Positions 47,696-57,757 are shown, counted from the first letter of the stretch. The stretch is DNA of 64,000 nt from RGIG8745 sp964554265 (GCA_964554265.1 CAZKOB010000002.1:1-64000), one strand, 5' to 3'. Made by a program: numbers and translations. The notes: generated by a model from the letters alone, not told the origin.

Positions 47696-48205
47696 ATGAG
47701 CAATTCTTTTATATTTCGTCTTTTGCGGCTTTTGATTTTGTTGGTGGTTCAGGTGCTGGTACTTAACCATCTGCATCTTTTTGGGTATGCTACTCCGCTT
47801 GTAATTGGCTATATGCTTACCTGCTTCCATTGCAATTCATCCAGAATTGGTATTTTGCTGTGGGGATTTGTATTGGGCACATTGTTCGATATGTTTGCCA
47901 ATACGTCCGGCATGGGTGCTGCGTCTTGTACATTGCTGGCGATGATTCAGCCTCCCTTGCTGCGTCTGTTCGTCCCTCGTGATGCTCCCGAAGATTTTGA
48001 ACCGATGTTGGCAAACATGGGGATTGGACGCTTTTTGTCCTATATCTTTATTTCCTTGTTTATACTTCACGCTGCATTTTTTCTTCTTGATGCATTTTCT
48101 CTTTCCGAATGGCAACTTACTCTCATGGCAATTTGTGGAGGTTCGTTGCTTTCTACTGTCATAGTGTTCTTTATCGAACTTTTGGTAAGGAGAAAATCGC
48201 ATTGA
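47696..48205 (+). CDS. mreD: Rod shape-determining protein MreD
   Basis: 169 aa with five predicted membrane segments. Weakly conserved family, recognised by topology and by its place after mreC. Member of the elongasome membrane complex. Confidence 0.87.
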   Translation: MSNSFIFRLLRLLILLVVQVLVLNHLHLFGYATPLVIGYMLTCFHCNSSRIGILLWGFVLGTLFDMFANTSGMGAASCTLLAMIQPPLLRLFVPRDAPEDFEPMLANMGIGRFLSYIFISLFILHAAFFLLDAFSLSEWQLTLMAICGGSLLSTVIVFFIELLVRRKSH

Positions 48206-48265
48206 ACTTTTTTCATGATTGTAGTATAGTTGTATTTTTGCTTGTCTCATTGCTAAGGTAACAAG

Positions 48266-50188
48266 ATGAAAAACCATATTCTTGAGAGTCGTAGGTTTGT
48301 TGTAGGTGGCATTGCTCTTATAATAGTTGTTACTTACATCATACGCCTTGCGTTCCTTCAGCTTATGAGCGAAGACTATAAGACGTATGCCGACAGCAAT
48401 GCCTTTTTGAACAACGTGCTTTACCCTTCTCGTGGGGTTATATACGACCGTAACGGTAGTCTTATGGTATATAATCAACCTGCATACGATATTATGGTGG
48501 TTATGCGTGAAGTGTCCGGACTCGATACACTTGACCTTTGTCATACCCTTGGCATGACGAAGGACGAGTTTGACCGTCGTATGGCTGTTATTAAGGATAA
48601 AAGCAGGAATCCCGGATATTCTACATATACCCAACAACTTTTTGTAGGTCAGATTCCGGCCGAAGAATTTTCTGTGTTTCAGGAAAAGCTTTTCCGCTTT
48701 CGTGGGTTTTATGTACGTGAGAGGGCTGTTCGTCGTTATCGGTATCCTTACGCCGCACATGTATTGGGAGATGTTGCAGAAGTTTCTCCTTCAGACATTG
48801 AGGCTGATGATTATTATCAGGCTGGCGATTATATCGGTAAACAAGGTGTTGAGCGTTCGTATGAGAAATTCCTCCGTGGCGAGAAAGGAGTGGAAGTGCT
48901 TTTGCGAGATGCCAGAGGAAGGATACAGGGCCATTACAAGAATGGGGTAAAGGATAAGCGTCCGATACCGGGGAAGAGTATTACTTTAAGTATCGACCTT
49001 GAGTTGCAGAAACTTGGCGAGCGTCTTATGGAAGGTAAGAAAGGCAGTATTGTGGCTATCGAACCTAAAACAGGTGAGGTGCTCTGTATGGTGTCTGCTC
49101 CTACTTACGACCCGAGGCTTATGGAAGGCAAACAGAGGGGGAAGATGATGATGAGAATGGGGCGCGATCCGCTCAAGCCGATGATCAACCGTGCTGTTCT
49201 TGGAGTCTATCCTCCGGGATCCACATTCAAGACATCGCAGGCTCTTACTTTCCTGCAGGAAGGCATCATAACGGAGTCTACTGCATACCCTTGTTCTCAT
49301 GGCTTTCGTTTTGGACGTTTGAAGGTAGGTTGCCACGGACATGCCGCCCCGCTTTCTTTGCAGCCGGCCATTGCCACTTCATGTAATGGCTATTTCTGCT
49401 GGGGGCTTTATTACATGTTTGGTAATCGTAGGAAATATGCTTCTGTGCAGGAAGCCATGACTCGTTGGAAGGATTATATGGTGTCAATGGGATTTGGGTA
49501 TAAATTAGGTGTCGATCTACCGAGTGAGGCGAGAGGTATGATACCGAATGCTCAGTATTACGATAAGGCTTATCGAGGAAGCTGGTCTGGACTTACCGTT
49601 GTCAGTATATCCATCGGACAGGGCGAAGTTTTGCTGACTCCATTGCAGATTGCCAATCTTGGTGCTACTATTGCGAACAGAGGATATTACATCACTCCTC
49701 ATGTGGTAAAAAGTGTTGAAGGTGGGCATTTGGCCGACAGCTTGTTGGAGAAGCATACGACGATGGTGGATTCCAAGTACTATGAGTGTATTGTTGGAGG
49801 TATGCGGAAAGCTGTTCTGGGAGGAACATGCAGGGCTGCAAACAGTCCTTTCTATGAGGTCTGCGGTAAGACCGGTACAGCACAGAATCCTCATGGAAAA
49901 GACCATTCTGCATTTATGGGTTTTGCTCCTAAGGATGATCCTAAGATTGCCATAGCCGTTTATGTGGAGAATGGCGGATGGGGAGCTAATTACGGGGTTC
50001 CGCTTGGCGCATTGATGATGGAGCAGTATATCAACGGCAAGCTTTCTCCTGAAAGCGAGGTGAAGGCAGAGATGTTCCGGAATAAACATGTGTCGTACGG
50101 AGTGGCAAGTGAAACGAAATCTGCCCTTTTCAATAGAAACCGGAATGAAGCTGAGATGGAGATAAAAGATGTTTCCCTGTCGGAATGA
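48266..50188 (+). CDS. mrdA: Elongation penicillin-binding protein 2
   Basis: 640 aa, one N-terminal membrane segment (about 12-32), PBP dimer domain with SRGVIYDRNG, and transpeptidase motifs S319-T-F-K322, S372-C-N374 and K535-T-G. Cross-links lateral wall peptidoglycan together with RodA. Its stop is about 50 bases before the rodA start. Confidence 0.95.
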   Translation: MKNHILESRRFVVGGIALIIVVTYIIRLAFLQLMSEDYKTYADSNAFLNNVLYPSRGVIYDRNGSLMVYNQPAYDIMVVMREVSGLDTLDLCHTLGMTKDEFDRRMAVIKDKSRNPGYSTYTQQLFVGQIPAEEFSVFQEKLFRFRGFYVRERAVRRYRYPYAAHVLGDVAEVSPSDIEADDYYQAGDYIGKQGVERSYEKFLRGEKGVEVLLRDARGRIQGHYKNGVKDKRPIPGKSITLSIDLELQKLGERLMEGKKGSIVAIEPKTGEVLCMVSAPTYDPRLMEGKQRGKMMMRMGRDPLKPMINRAVLGVYPPGSTFKTSQALTFLQEGIITESTAYPCSHGFRFGRLKVGCHGHAAPLSLQPAIATSCNGYFCWGLYYMFGNRRKYASVQEAMTRWKDYMVSMGFGYKLGVDLPSEARGMIPNAQYYDKAYRGSWSGLTVVSISIGQGEVLLTPLQIANLGATIANRGYYITPHVVKSVEGGHLADSLLEKHTTMVDSKYYECIVGGMRKAVLGGTCRAANSPFYEVCGKTGTAQNPHGKDHSAFMGFAPKDDPKIAIAVYVENGGWGANYGVPLGALMMEQYINGKLSPESEVKAEMFRNKHVSYGVASETKSALFNRNRNEAEMEIKDVSLSE

Positions 50189-50239
50189 TATTTATATGGA
50201 TAGTTGTACATTGCAAACGAAAAAACAGATACAGTAGAG

Positions 50240-51703
50240 ATGCAGAATGAAGGACATAAAGGAGTGATGAAGTCTTTGGACTGGTGGACTATCGGTCTAT
50301 ATCTTGTCTTGATTACATGGGGATGGTTTTCTGTATGCGGAGCAAGCTACGATTTCAGTAATCCTGATGTTTTCAGTCTTGGTTGCAATTCCGGCAAACA
50401 ACTCTTGTGGGCCGGGACTTCTGTGTGCCTTGCCGGCACGCTTCTTTTGATTGAGAAAAGATTCTTCGATACGGCTTCCTATTATATATATATAGTAATG
50501 ATTGGAGTGCTTGTTGTGACAATCATTGTTGCGCCCGATACAAAAGGTTCGCGTTCGTGGTTGCCTATCGGGTCATTTATGAAAATACAGCCGGCTGAGT
50601 TTGCCAAGTTTGCTGTTGCTCTGACCATAGGGAAATACATGGACCGGTATGGTTTTGATATACATAATCTGAAGGATTTTGGCAGAGTGGTGGGACTCAT
50701 ACTGTTGCCGATGGTGCTCATTGTGTGCCAGAAAGAAACAGGGACAGCACTTGTTTATCTCTCTTTCTTTCTTGTGCTTTATCGAGAAGGAATGACGGGC
50801 GCTTTTCTTTTTGCTGCATTTGCGGCTGTGGTCTACTTTGTTGTGGGTATACGTTTTGGCGATGAACTTATCCCTGACATGCCTGTTTCTGTCGGTGAGT
50901 TTACGGTGCTGCTGTTGTCAATGCTGTTCACTGTCGGCATGACGCTTGTGTTTTGTCATAACATTAAAGCCGTCAAACTGATGTTTTTTGGAGGAGGCGG
51001 AACTATTCTTCTTGCATACCTTTTTTCTGCATACGTGATTCCTTTCAATGTGTGTCATGTCATGCTTGCTGTCAATATTGCCGTTATTCTGTATCTGCTG
51101 ATACTTGCCATATATACTCGTTTGTACACTTATCTGCTGATAGGCTTGTTTGCCATTGCCTCTACCGGTTTCTTTTATATGTGCCACAAAATGTTCAATG
51201 CACTTGATGACCATCAGCGTGTACGTATTGAAGTGCTTCTTGGCATGAAAGAAGATCTGCGTGGTGCCGGATATAATGTGAATCAGGCTAAGATTGCCAT
51301 CGGTTCTGGAGGGTTTTATGGAAAGGGTTTTCTTAATGGTACACAGACTAAATTGAAGTATGTGCCCGAACAGGATACGGACTTTATCTTTTGTACTGTC
51401 GGTGAAGAAGAAGGTTTCATCGGTGCGTCAGCCGTATTGATTGTCTATCTGCTTTTTATATGGAGGTTGATTTTTGTCGCAGAGCGCCAGCCTGACACGA
51501 TGGGACGTGTCTATGGCTACTCAGTCATAAGCATCTTCCTTTTCCATTTGTTCATAAATGTAGGCATGGTGCTCGGACTTACTCCTGTCATCGGTATTCC
51601 TCTGCCGTTTTTCAGCTATGGAGGTTCTTCTTTGTGGGGATTTACCATTCTTTTGTTCATTTTTCTGAGAATGGACGCAGAGAGAAATCTTAAAAAGAGG
51701 TAA
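50240..51703 (+). CDS. rodA: SEDS glycosyltransferase RodA
   Basis: About 487 aa from the ATG at 50240. Another ATG at 50267, five bases after AAGGAG, would also fit and would give KSLDWWTIG as start. SEDS family with about ten membrane segments, RSWLPIGSFMKIQPAEFAKF and the closing GIPLPFFSYGGSS. Polymerises lateral wall glycan with PBP2. A central hydrophobic insert (about 220-290) makes it longer than E. coli RodA (370), as seen in Bacteroidetes. Confidence 0.93.
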   Translation: MQNEGHKGVMKSLDWWTIGLYLVLITWGWFSVCGASYDFSNPDVFSLGCNSGKQLLWAGTSVCLAGTLLLIEKRFFDTASYYIYIVMIGVLVVTIIVAPDTKGSRSWLPIGSFMKIQPAEFAKFAVALTIGKYMDRYGFDIHNLKDFGRVVGLILLPMVLIVCQKETGTALVYLSFFLVLYREGMTGAFLFAAFAAVVYFVVGIRFGDELIPDMPVSVGEFTVLLLSMLFTVGMTLVFCHNIKAVKLMFFGGGGTILLAYLFSAYVIPFNVCHVMLAVNIAVILYLLILAIYTRLYTYLLIGLFAIASTGFFYMCHKMFNALDDHQRVRIEVLLGMKEDLRGAGYNVNQAKIAIGSGGFYGKGFLNGTQTKLKYVPEQDTDFIFCTVGEEEGFIGASAVLIVYLLFIWRLIFVAERQPDTMGRVYGYSVISIFLFHLFINVGMVLGLTPVIGIPLPFFSYGGSSLWGFTILLFIFLRMDAERNLKKR

Positions 51704-51787
51704 GGCTGAATCGTGATGTGATGATTGCAAAAGTGGGGCTGTAAGTGCGGCTTCCCGTAGACCTGTGCATATTGTTTACGGTCAATC

Positions 51788-52602
51788 GTTCTCGTCGAAG
51801 ATTCTCGCTGTTCTCTGATGCCTTTTCATGGGCCCTGACGTCCTCATCAATCAGTTTGGTTATTCCATTCCACTATCTATTTGTCATAAATCATGGGTTT
51901 TTCTTGATAATTTGAAATGTTAAAATTCAAGGCTCGCAGAATCGCATAAAATCGGCCGGACCTTACCAAAGTTCCATTTGCGCAATTCTGAGGCTGTTTT
52001 CAGACTTTTAGCCCCAAGTGTAAAAATAATATAATTTGCATTCCGAAAAGATACATTTATTCACATTCGCGCGTGCATCGCCTGAAAAAAGAGTACGCTG
52101 GAAATAAATTTCGTTCACCTTGAAAATAGTTTTAAAGTGCCTTGTAAAAAATTTTTCAAGGTGAACGAATTTTATTTTCAAGGTGAACGAGTTCGAAAAT
52201 GTCCGTTTTTCGGGCTGAAATAGGGTTTGACTAAATTTGATTTCTTAAAAAATCTGAATTGGATTTTTCAATGCCACGAAAAACAAAGACGGGTTTTGGC
52301 GACGAAAAACAGGAATTTTGGGCAAGATTTTTTTATAACTTATTGATTGTCAACATATTCTATTTTATCCCGACCCGTATTTCTTGCATCTGAAACCGCA
52401 TTGTTTTGCTGAAATAGTATTTTACTGATTATCAATTGCTTATCTGTGAAATGTCAAAATTTAGACAGTTGATTAAGTGTAAATTAGTCTTAATTATGTT
52501 AATAAAGTCCCGTCAGTTAAAAGTGAACTTAGTGTCAAAAAGAAAGAAGAAATGTTCATAAGAAAATCAGCTGTTTTTGCTGTTGTATTCACAGACTCCT
52601 AC
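51788..52602 (-). repeat. R element copy R7 (reverse orientation)
   Basis: Reverse complement of R1-type sequence: right module first, left module ending at 52602 in a P tip (GTATTCACAGACTCC) that runs into unique sequence without the palindrome. The internal segment has the R1 orientation and the -7-like box is altered to CGTCTTTG. It has no GACGAAGTCAG end. Confidence 0.85.
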
Positions 52603-52930
52603 TTTAAATCATCAATTTTACAAAAGTCGCCCGTGGAAACACCAGCTCACAACCATAAGAATCACAAGAATCATCCATGAATCCCCCGGCAACACACACA
52701 ACCGATTCACTTTTTGAATCGATTTTCGCGTATCACCCAAAACCGCAGACATTAGAATTACAATCTATTAATATTTAATCACTTATAAACCTCAACATAT
52801 TTTTTCAAAGAAATATGGCCCCAAAAAAGCAGGAACTTTTTCTTCTGTAAGTTCGCAATATTGGAAAAAATCTATCTACATCAAGTATTTTTTCTTATAT
52901 TTACAGCATAAATTCAAAAAAACAGGTCCT
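52603..52930. other. Intergenic stretch upstream of the ATPase/DUF4435 pair
   Basis: No gene of recognisable family. Holds the end of a small open frame (52552-52680) that starts in R7, and a 64-base block (52714-52777) repeated at 62246-62310 outside R9. No well-matched promoter found for the downstream pair. Confidence 0.5.
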
Positions 52931-53761
52931 ATGGAGAAAAGAGCGGAATACATACAGAGCATAGAAATAAAGGCTCTCTGGAAAGGAGGACGACATATTG
53001 AATGGCATCTGCGTCCTGACGTCAACATCCTCAGTGGAATAAACGGAGTAGGAAAAAGTACAATCATAAACCACTCCGTAAAAGTGCTCGACTTGATTGA
53101 CAGCGGAGAACTGCGCCCCGGAGAAGTAATACAAGGCATCAACATCAAATTGTATCCGGAGGATGCCACAACTATGAAATTCGATGTAATACGCAGTTTT
53201 GATCGTCCGCTTCTCAATAGCGACTTGCTTGAGAAACTGTCGGATTCAAGAGTAAGGACAGAACTTGACTGGCAGATATACAAGCTCCAGAAACGCTATC
53301 TTGACTATCAGGTGAATATCGGAAACAGGATTATCGAACTGCTGACAAGCAGCAATCCGGAAAACCAGTTGTTAGCGACGGAAGTGTCCAAACCCAAGAT
53401 GCAATTCCAAAATATCATAGATGAACTGTTCAAAGACACATTGAAGAAGATAGACCGCAAAAGCAATGAAATACTGTTTATACAGAACGGTGAAAGGCTG
53501 ACCCCCTACCAGCTTTCTTCCGGAGAAAAACAAATGCTTGTAATCATGCTGACCGTGCTTGTAGAAAATGGGGAGCACTACGCATTACTGATGGATGAAC
53601 CGGAAATAAGTCTGCACATAGAATGGCAGCAGCAGCTTATCAAGCTGATACGAGAACTCAATCCGAACGCACAGATAATTCTGTCAACTCATTCCCCGGC
53701 CTTAATCATGGACGGATGGATAGACAAAGTGACAGAGGTTACAGATGTTACCATGAAATAA
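52931..53761 (+). CDS. AAA/ABC-type ATPase of a two-gene ATPase-DUF4435 module
   Basis: 276 aa. SMC/OLD-like ATPase with Walker A GINGVGKST (36-44), signature LSSGEKQ (195-201), Walker B LLMDEPE (219-225) and the H-loop STHSP (252-256). The middle part (about 90-185) is helical and short. It is followed after 16 bases by a DUF4435 protein; the pairing resembles AriA-AriB of the PARIS anti-phage system and the ATPase-TOPRIM split of OLD nucleases, but the protein is smaller than AriA. The pair may also have a housekeeping role in Bacteroidales. Function not established. Confidence 0.8.
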   Translation: MEKRAEYIQSIEIKALWKGGRHIEWHLRPDVNILSGINGVGKSTIINHSVKVLDLIDSGELRPGEVIQGINIKLYPEDATTMKFDVIRSFDRPLLNSDLLEKLSDSRVRTELDWQIYKLQKRYLDYQVNIGNRIIELLTSSNPENQLLATEVSKPKMQFQNIIDELFKDTLKKIDRKSNEILFIQNGERLTPYQLSSGEKQMLVIMLTVLVENGEHYALLMDEPEISLHIEWQQQLIKLIRELNPNAQIILSTHSPALIMDGWIDKVTEVTDVTMK

Positions 53762-53777
53762 AGAAAGGGCTGCGAGT

Positions 53778-54869
53778 ATGGCTAAAACTCTGACAGACAA
53801 TCTGACTTCGCGATATTTCAATGCCGCCAACAAGCTACGTCCGGGAAAGAAGAAACAAAAAATCATAGCCTACGTCGAGAGCTATGACGACATCTTCTTC
53901 TGGAGGAGTGTGTTCTCTGAATACGAAACCGATGAGCGCACATTTGAGGTCGTGTTGCCTTCACGAACCAAACTATCACGCGGAAAGAAAACAGCCATGA
54001 TGAACCGGCTCGGAGTGAACCTCGGAACGAGCATGATTGCATGTGTCGATGCCGACTATGACTATCTGCTGCAGGGCAAGACACAGTTTTCGCACCAGAT
54101 GCTGTCCAATCCTTATATTTTCCATACTTATACGTATGCTATAGAGAACTACCAGTGCTATGCACCAAGCCTGCATAACGTATGCGTTATGGCCACTCTC
54201 AACGACCGTCAGGTGTTCAATTTTGAGGCTTATCTGCGCAGCTATTCCGAAATCATATACGATCTGTTCGTCTGGTCTGTCTGGATGTACCGGGAAGAAC
54301 ACTACAAAGACATGCCGCTAACGACATTCTGCAACTTCATAGCTGTCAACCATGTAAATCTTTACCATCCGGAAAAAGCTCTTGAAGAACTGCGGCATGT
54401 GGTGAACCGCAAGATGGCATGGATGCAAAAGCATTATCCACAGGCGCGCGGACAGATAAAACCGTTAAAAGAAGAGCTGCAAACTCTTGGGGTCCGTCCG
54501 GACAACACTTATTTATATATACAAGGACACCACCTGCTCGACAATGTAGTGATGCAAGTACTCGACCCTGTGTGCACTCTGTTGAGAAGGGAACGGGAAA
54601 AAGAAATAAAGAGGCTTGCCGGACATACCCAGCAAATGGACAACGAATTATCAAGCTATATGCACAGCCAATGCCCGATAGACCAAATGGTGAGACGCAA
54701 TACTTCATTCAAGCAATCGGAGCCTTACCAAAGACTGAAGAATGACATCGAGGCTTTTCTGCAACGAATAGACAACAACGGAAATACGGATAAACAAAAG
54801 ACAGAAACGGAAGACAGTCAAGCGGTCAAGCTGTTAACAAATGAGGAGGAAGCCGACAAGCCATTCTGA
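53778..54869 (+). CDS. DUF4435 (TOPRIM-like) partner protein
   Basis: 363 aa. Starts with the DUF4435 pattern: YVESYDDIFFWRSVF (E34, D37) and IACVDADYDYLL (D91, D93, D95), the acidic sets expected of a TOPRIM-like nuclease fold, and YAIENY (120-125). The C-terminal half is helical and charged. In PARIS, AriB of this family is the toxic effector held by the ATPase. Here the close coupling to an ATPase gene suggests a similar regulator-effector pair. Function inferred. Confidence 0.78.
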   Translation: MAKTLTDNLTSRYFNAANKLRPGKKKQKIIAYVESYDDIFFWRSVFSEYETDERTFEVVLPSRTKLSRGKKTAMMNRLGVNLGTSMIACVDADYDYLLQGKTQFSHQMLSNPYIFHTYTYAIENYQCYAPSLHNVCVMATLNDRQVFNFEAYLRSYSEIIYDLFVWSVWMYREEHYKDMPLTTFCNFIAVNHVNLYHPEKALEELRHVVNRKMAWMQKHYPQARGQIKPLKEELQTLGVRPDNTYLYIQGHHLLDNVVMQVLDPVCTLLRREREKEIKRLAGHTQQMDNELSSYMHSQCPIDQMVRRNTSFKQSEPYQRLKNDIEAFLQRIDNNGNTDKQKTETEDSQAVKLLTNEEEADKPF

Positions 54870-54930
54870 ATGCACGGCAAAGGAGGTAAGCAAAAACCAA
54901 ATACGTTTTCCAAATACACCAGAAAAAATA

Positions 54931-54963
54931 CCGCAGCCTGTATGAACAAAGTACAGGCTGCGG
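54931..54963 (+). terminator. Terminator of the ATPase-DUF4435 genes
   Basis: Perfect 12-bp G+C-rich inverted repeat (54931-54942 with 54952-54963, 9-base loop) about 60 bases past the stop, followed by TGTTATTATG. Stem strong, T run weak. Confidence 0.7.
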
Positions 54964-55029
54964 TGTTATTATGTCATAAATCAAACGGGCATACTTGCCC
55001 ACAGTTATAAACCTAAACTTTATATTAAT

Positions 55030-55638
55030 ATGACATCTTGTGTTTTAGCAAAAATCGTTATCGCCACACTGCCTTATGCAACAAATGCGCTTGCACCGGT
55101 AATTTCAGAGGAAACCATCAATTACCATTATGGCAAACATTACCAGACCTACGTGGACAATCTCAATGCCAAGATTGCAAATACGGAATGGGAAGGAATG
55201 TGCCTTGAAGAACTTGTCAAGAACGTACCGGAAGGCCCGTTGTTCAACAATGCAGGACAAGCGCTGAACCATCAACTGTATTTTTTGCAGTTCAGACCGG
55301 CCGAACAAGCCGTGACAGAGCCTTCGGAAAAAATGACAAAGAAAATCAATGAAGCATTCGGTTCTGTAGAAAAAATGAAACAAGCCATGACCTCGTCTGC
55401 CGGTGCCTTGTTCGGAAGCGGATGGATATGGCTTGAAGCCGACGACAACAGCAGACTCTACATCAGTTCTTATGCTAACGGCGACAACCCTGTAAGGCAC
55501 GGCCGACATCCTATTATCGGAGTTGACGTATGGGAACATGCCTATTATCTTGACTGGCAGAACAGACGCACAGCACATGTCGATGCTCTGTGGAAGATTA
55601 TCGACTGGAATGTTGTAGAAGAACGTATGCCGAAATAA
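55030..55638 (+). CDS. sodB: Superoxide dismutase [Fe/Mn]
   Basis: 202 aa. All four metal ligands are in place: H33 (YHYGKH), H81 (LNHQLYF), D166 and H170 (GVDVWEHAYY). It detoxifies superoxide. The N-terminus (SCVLAKIVIATLPYATNAL) has about 7 more residues than cytoplasmic FeSOD and is hydrophobic; no other start codon is available, so it is probably just a variant start and not a signal peptide. Own terminator downstream. Confidence 0.96.
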   Translation: MTSCVLAKIVIATLPYATNALAPVISEETINYHYGKHYQTYVDNLNAKIANTEWEGMCLEELVKNVPEGPLFNNAGQALNHQLYFLQFRPAEQAVTEPSEKMTKKINEAFGSVEKMKQAMTSSAGALFGSGWIWLEADDNSRLYISSYANGDNPVRHGRHPIIGVDVWEHAYYLDWQNRRTAHVDALWKIIDWNVVEERMPK

Positions 55639-55694
55639 ATCAGAAGAAGACAACACAGACCGGTACACACTCTTTTCTATTATATATTTGCAGA

Positions 55695-55742
55695 AGGATG
55701 TTATTGCCACTTATCAACAGTTGGCAATAACATCCTCTTTTT
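55695..55742 (+). terminator. Terminator of sodB
   Basis: Perfect 15-bp inverted repeat (55695-55709 with 55722-55736) followed by C and five T residues. Typical rho-independent terminator. Confidence 0.9.
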
Positions 55743-55869
55743 AATTAAAAAGATGTACAACACCTACGATAGTATGCCACGAAGTCTTTTTCACACATCA
55801 AAAAGCAAGCATATTTGAAATATGAATTACATTTTTGTATAACAATTTCAAAATAATAATCAAAATAAT

Positions 55870-55877
55870 TATATTTG
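55870..55877 (+). promoter_or_regulatory. -7 box of the asnB promoter
   Basis: TATATTTG, 92 bases before asnB; no TTG at the best distance upstream, so only the -7 element is supported. Confidence 0.4.
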
Positions 55878-55969
55878 CCGAGGATTTGCGTCATAAAGAA
55901 ACATAAACGAAAGAAAACATTACAAGTGTCACAAACAAAAAGAATATACGAACAAAAAACAGAATCATC

Positions 55970-57634
55970 ATGTGTGGAATAACAGGAATATTCGGTATCA
56001 AGGAGCAGACTCCCGAACTAAGAAAAAAGGCATTGAGAATGTCACAGAAAATTCGTCACCGTGGTCCCGACTGGAGCGGAATATACTGCGGAAAAACGGC
56101 AATACTGGCCCACGAACGATTGTCAATCGTTGATCCTGAATCGGGCAAACAGCCCCTGTTCTCCCCCGACGGCAAACAGATTCTGGCTGTCAACGGAGAA
56201 ATCTACAATCATCGTGACATCCGAGCAAAATACGCCGGAAAGTATGAATTTCAAACCGGCTCCGACTGTGAAGTCATTCTTGCACTATACCGCGACAAGG
56301 GAATAGAACTCTTTGAAGAACTCAGCGGAATATTTGCATTTGCACTATACGACGAGGAGCGCGATGAATTCCTCATCGGACGTGACCCTATCGGTGTCAT
56401 ACCGCTTTACATAGGACACGATCGCGACGGTCTGGTGTATGTAGGCAGCGAACTCAAGGCTCTTGAAGGATTCTGCGATGAATACGAGCCTTTCCTTCCT
56501 GGACATTACTACTGGAGCAAGGAGGGAAAGCAAAAACGATGGTACAGGCGCGATTGGACAGAGTATGATGCCGTAAAGCACAATCCAGCCAACAAGGAGG
56601 CTCTGCGCGATGCGCTTGAAGATGCCGTGCGCAGGCAACTGATGAGCGATGTGCCATACGGTGTACTTCTATCCGGCGGACTCGACAGTTCCGTCATATC
56701 TGCAATTGCCGCCAAATATGCCGGCAGACGTATCGAGACAAACAGCACGGAGAAGGCATGGTGGCCCCGTCTACATTCCTTTGCTGTAGGTCTGAAAGGC
56801 GCTCCGGACCTGGAGAAGGCGCGTATTGTGGCAGAACATATCGGCACGGTACACCACGAAATAAACTACACCATACAGGAAGGCATTGATGCCATACGCG
56901 ATGTAATATACTTTATAGAGACTTACGACGTCACGACAGTGCGCGCAAGCACCCCCATGTATCTTCTCGCCAGAGTCATAAAGAGCATGGGAATCAAAAT
57001 GGTTCTTTCCGGCGAAGGTGCAGACGAAGTGTTCGGAGGCTATCTGTATTTCCATAAGGCCCCGAACGCCCAGGCTTTCCACGAAGAGACCGTACGCAAA
57101 CTGTCCAAACTGCATCTCTACGACTGCCTCCGCGCCAACAAGAGTCTTTCGGCATGGGGAGTAGAAGGGCGCGTGCCGTTCCTTGACAAAGAGTTTCTTG
57201 ATGTCGCCATGCGCCTCAATCCGGAGGCGAAGATGTGTCCGGGAAACAGCATCGAAAAGCGCATTGTCCGCGAAGCCTTCGCTGATATGCTGCCGGAAAG
57301 CGTAGCATGGCGGCAAAAAGAACAGTTCAGCGACGGTGTAGGCTACAGTTGGATTGACACTCTGAAGCAAATGACCTCCGAACAGGTGAGCGATGAGCAA
57401 ATGGCCAATGCCGCGGAGCGTTTTCCTATCAATACACCAATGAACAAGGAAGAGTATTTCTACCGTTCCATATTCGAGGAACACTTCCCAAGCGAGAGTG
57501 CTGCACGATGCGTCCCGAGTGTCCCGAGCGTGGCATGTTCAACAGCAGAGGCTCTCGCATGGGATGCAAGTTTCAAGAACATGAACGACCCCAGCGGACG
57601 CGCCGTGAAAGGGGTGCACGAACAAGCGTACTAA
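55970..57634 (+). CDS. asnB: Asparagine synthetase (glutamine-hydrolysing)
   Basis: 554 aa. Class II glutaminase with the catalytic Cys2 after Met (MCGITGIFG), RHRGPDWSG and LAVNGEIYNH, then the synthetase domain with the PP-loop LLSGGLDSSVISAI (about 231-244) and GEGADEVFGGY. Makes asparagine from aspartate, ATP and glutamine. Full length and intact; single gene. Confidence 0.97.
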   Translation: MCGITGIFGIKEQTPELRKKALRMSQKIRHRGPDWSGIYCGKTAILAHERLSIVDPESGKQPLFSPDGKQILAVNGEIYNHRDIRAKYAGKYEFQTGSDCEVILALYRDKGIELFEELSGIFAFALYDEERDEFLIGRDPIGVIPLYIGHDRDGLVYVGSELKALEGFCDEYEPFLPGHYYWSKEGKQKRWYRRDWTEYDAVKHNPANKEALRDALEDAVRRQLMSDVPYGVLLSGGLDSSVISAIAAKYAGRRIETNSTEKAWWPRLHSFAVGLKGAPDLEKARIVAEHIGTVHHEINYTIQEGIDAIRDVIYFIETYDVTTVRASTPMYLLARVIKSMGIKMVLSGEGADEVFGGYLYFHKAPNAQAFHEETVRKLSKLHLYDCLRANKSLSAWGVEGRVPFLDKEFLDVAMRLNPEAKMCPGNSIEKRIVREAFADMLPESVAWRQKEQFSDGVGYSWIDTLKQMTSEQVSDEQMANAAERFPINTPMNKEEYFYRSIFEEHFPSESAARCVPSVPSVACSTAEALAWDASFKNMNDPSGRAVKGVHEQAY

Positions 57635-57699
57635 CAACACCGTTTATGGAGTTGGGGATGCTTGGCAATAGATTTCCCAAGTGAATACGAATACTTGGT

Positions 57700-57757
57700 T
57701 AATACGCGAGTTCGGTTTAAGAAAGTCCTATAATATAAAAAGTGGTAATCTTGCAAG
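57700..57757 (+). repeat. Short S motif, copy outside R8
   Basis: The longest copy of the S motif (ACGCGAGTTCGGTTTAAG then AAGTCCTATAA and GTGGTAATCTTGCA). Its reverse complement is at 44583-44635. Confidence 0.6.
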
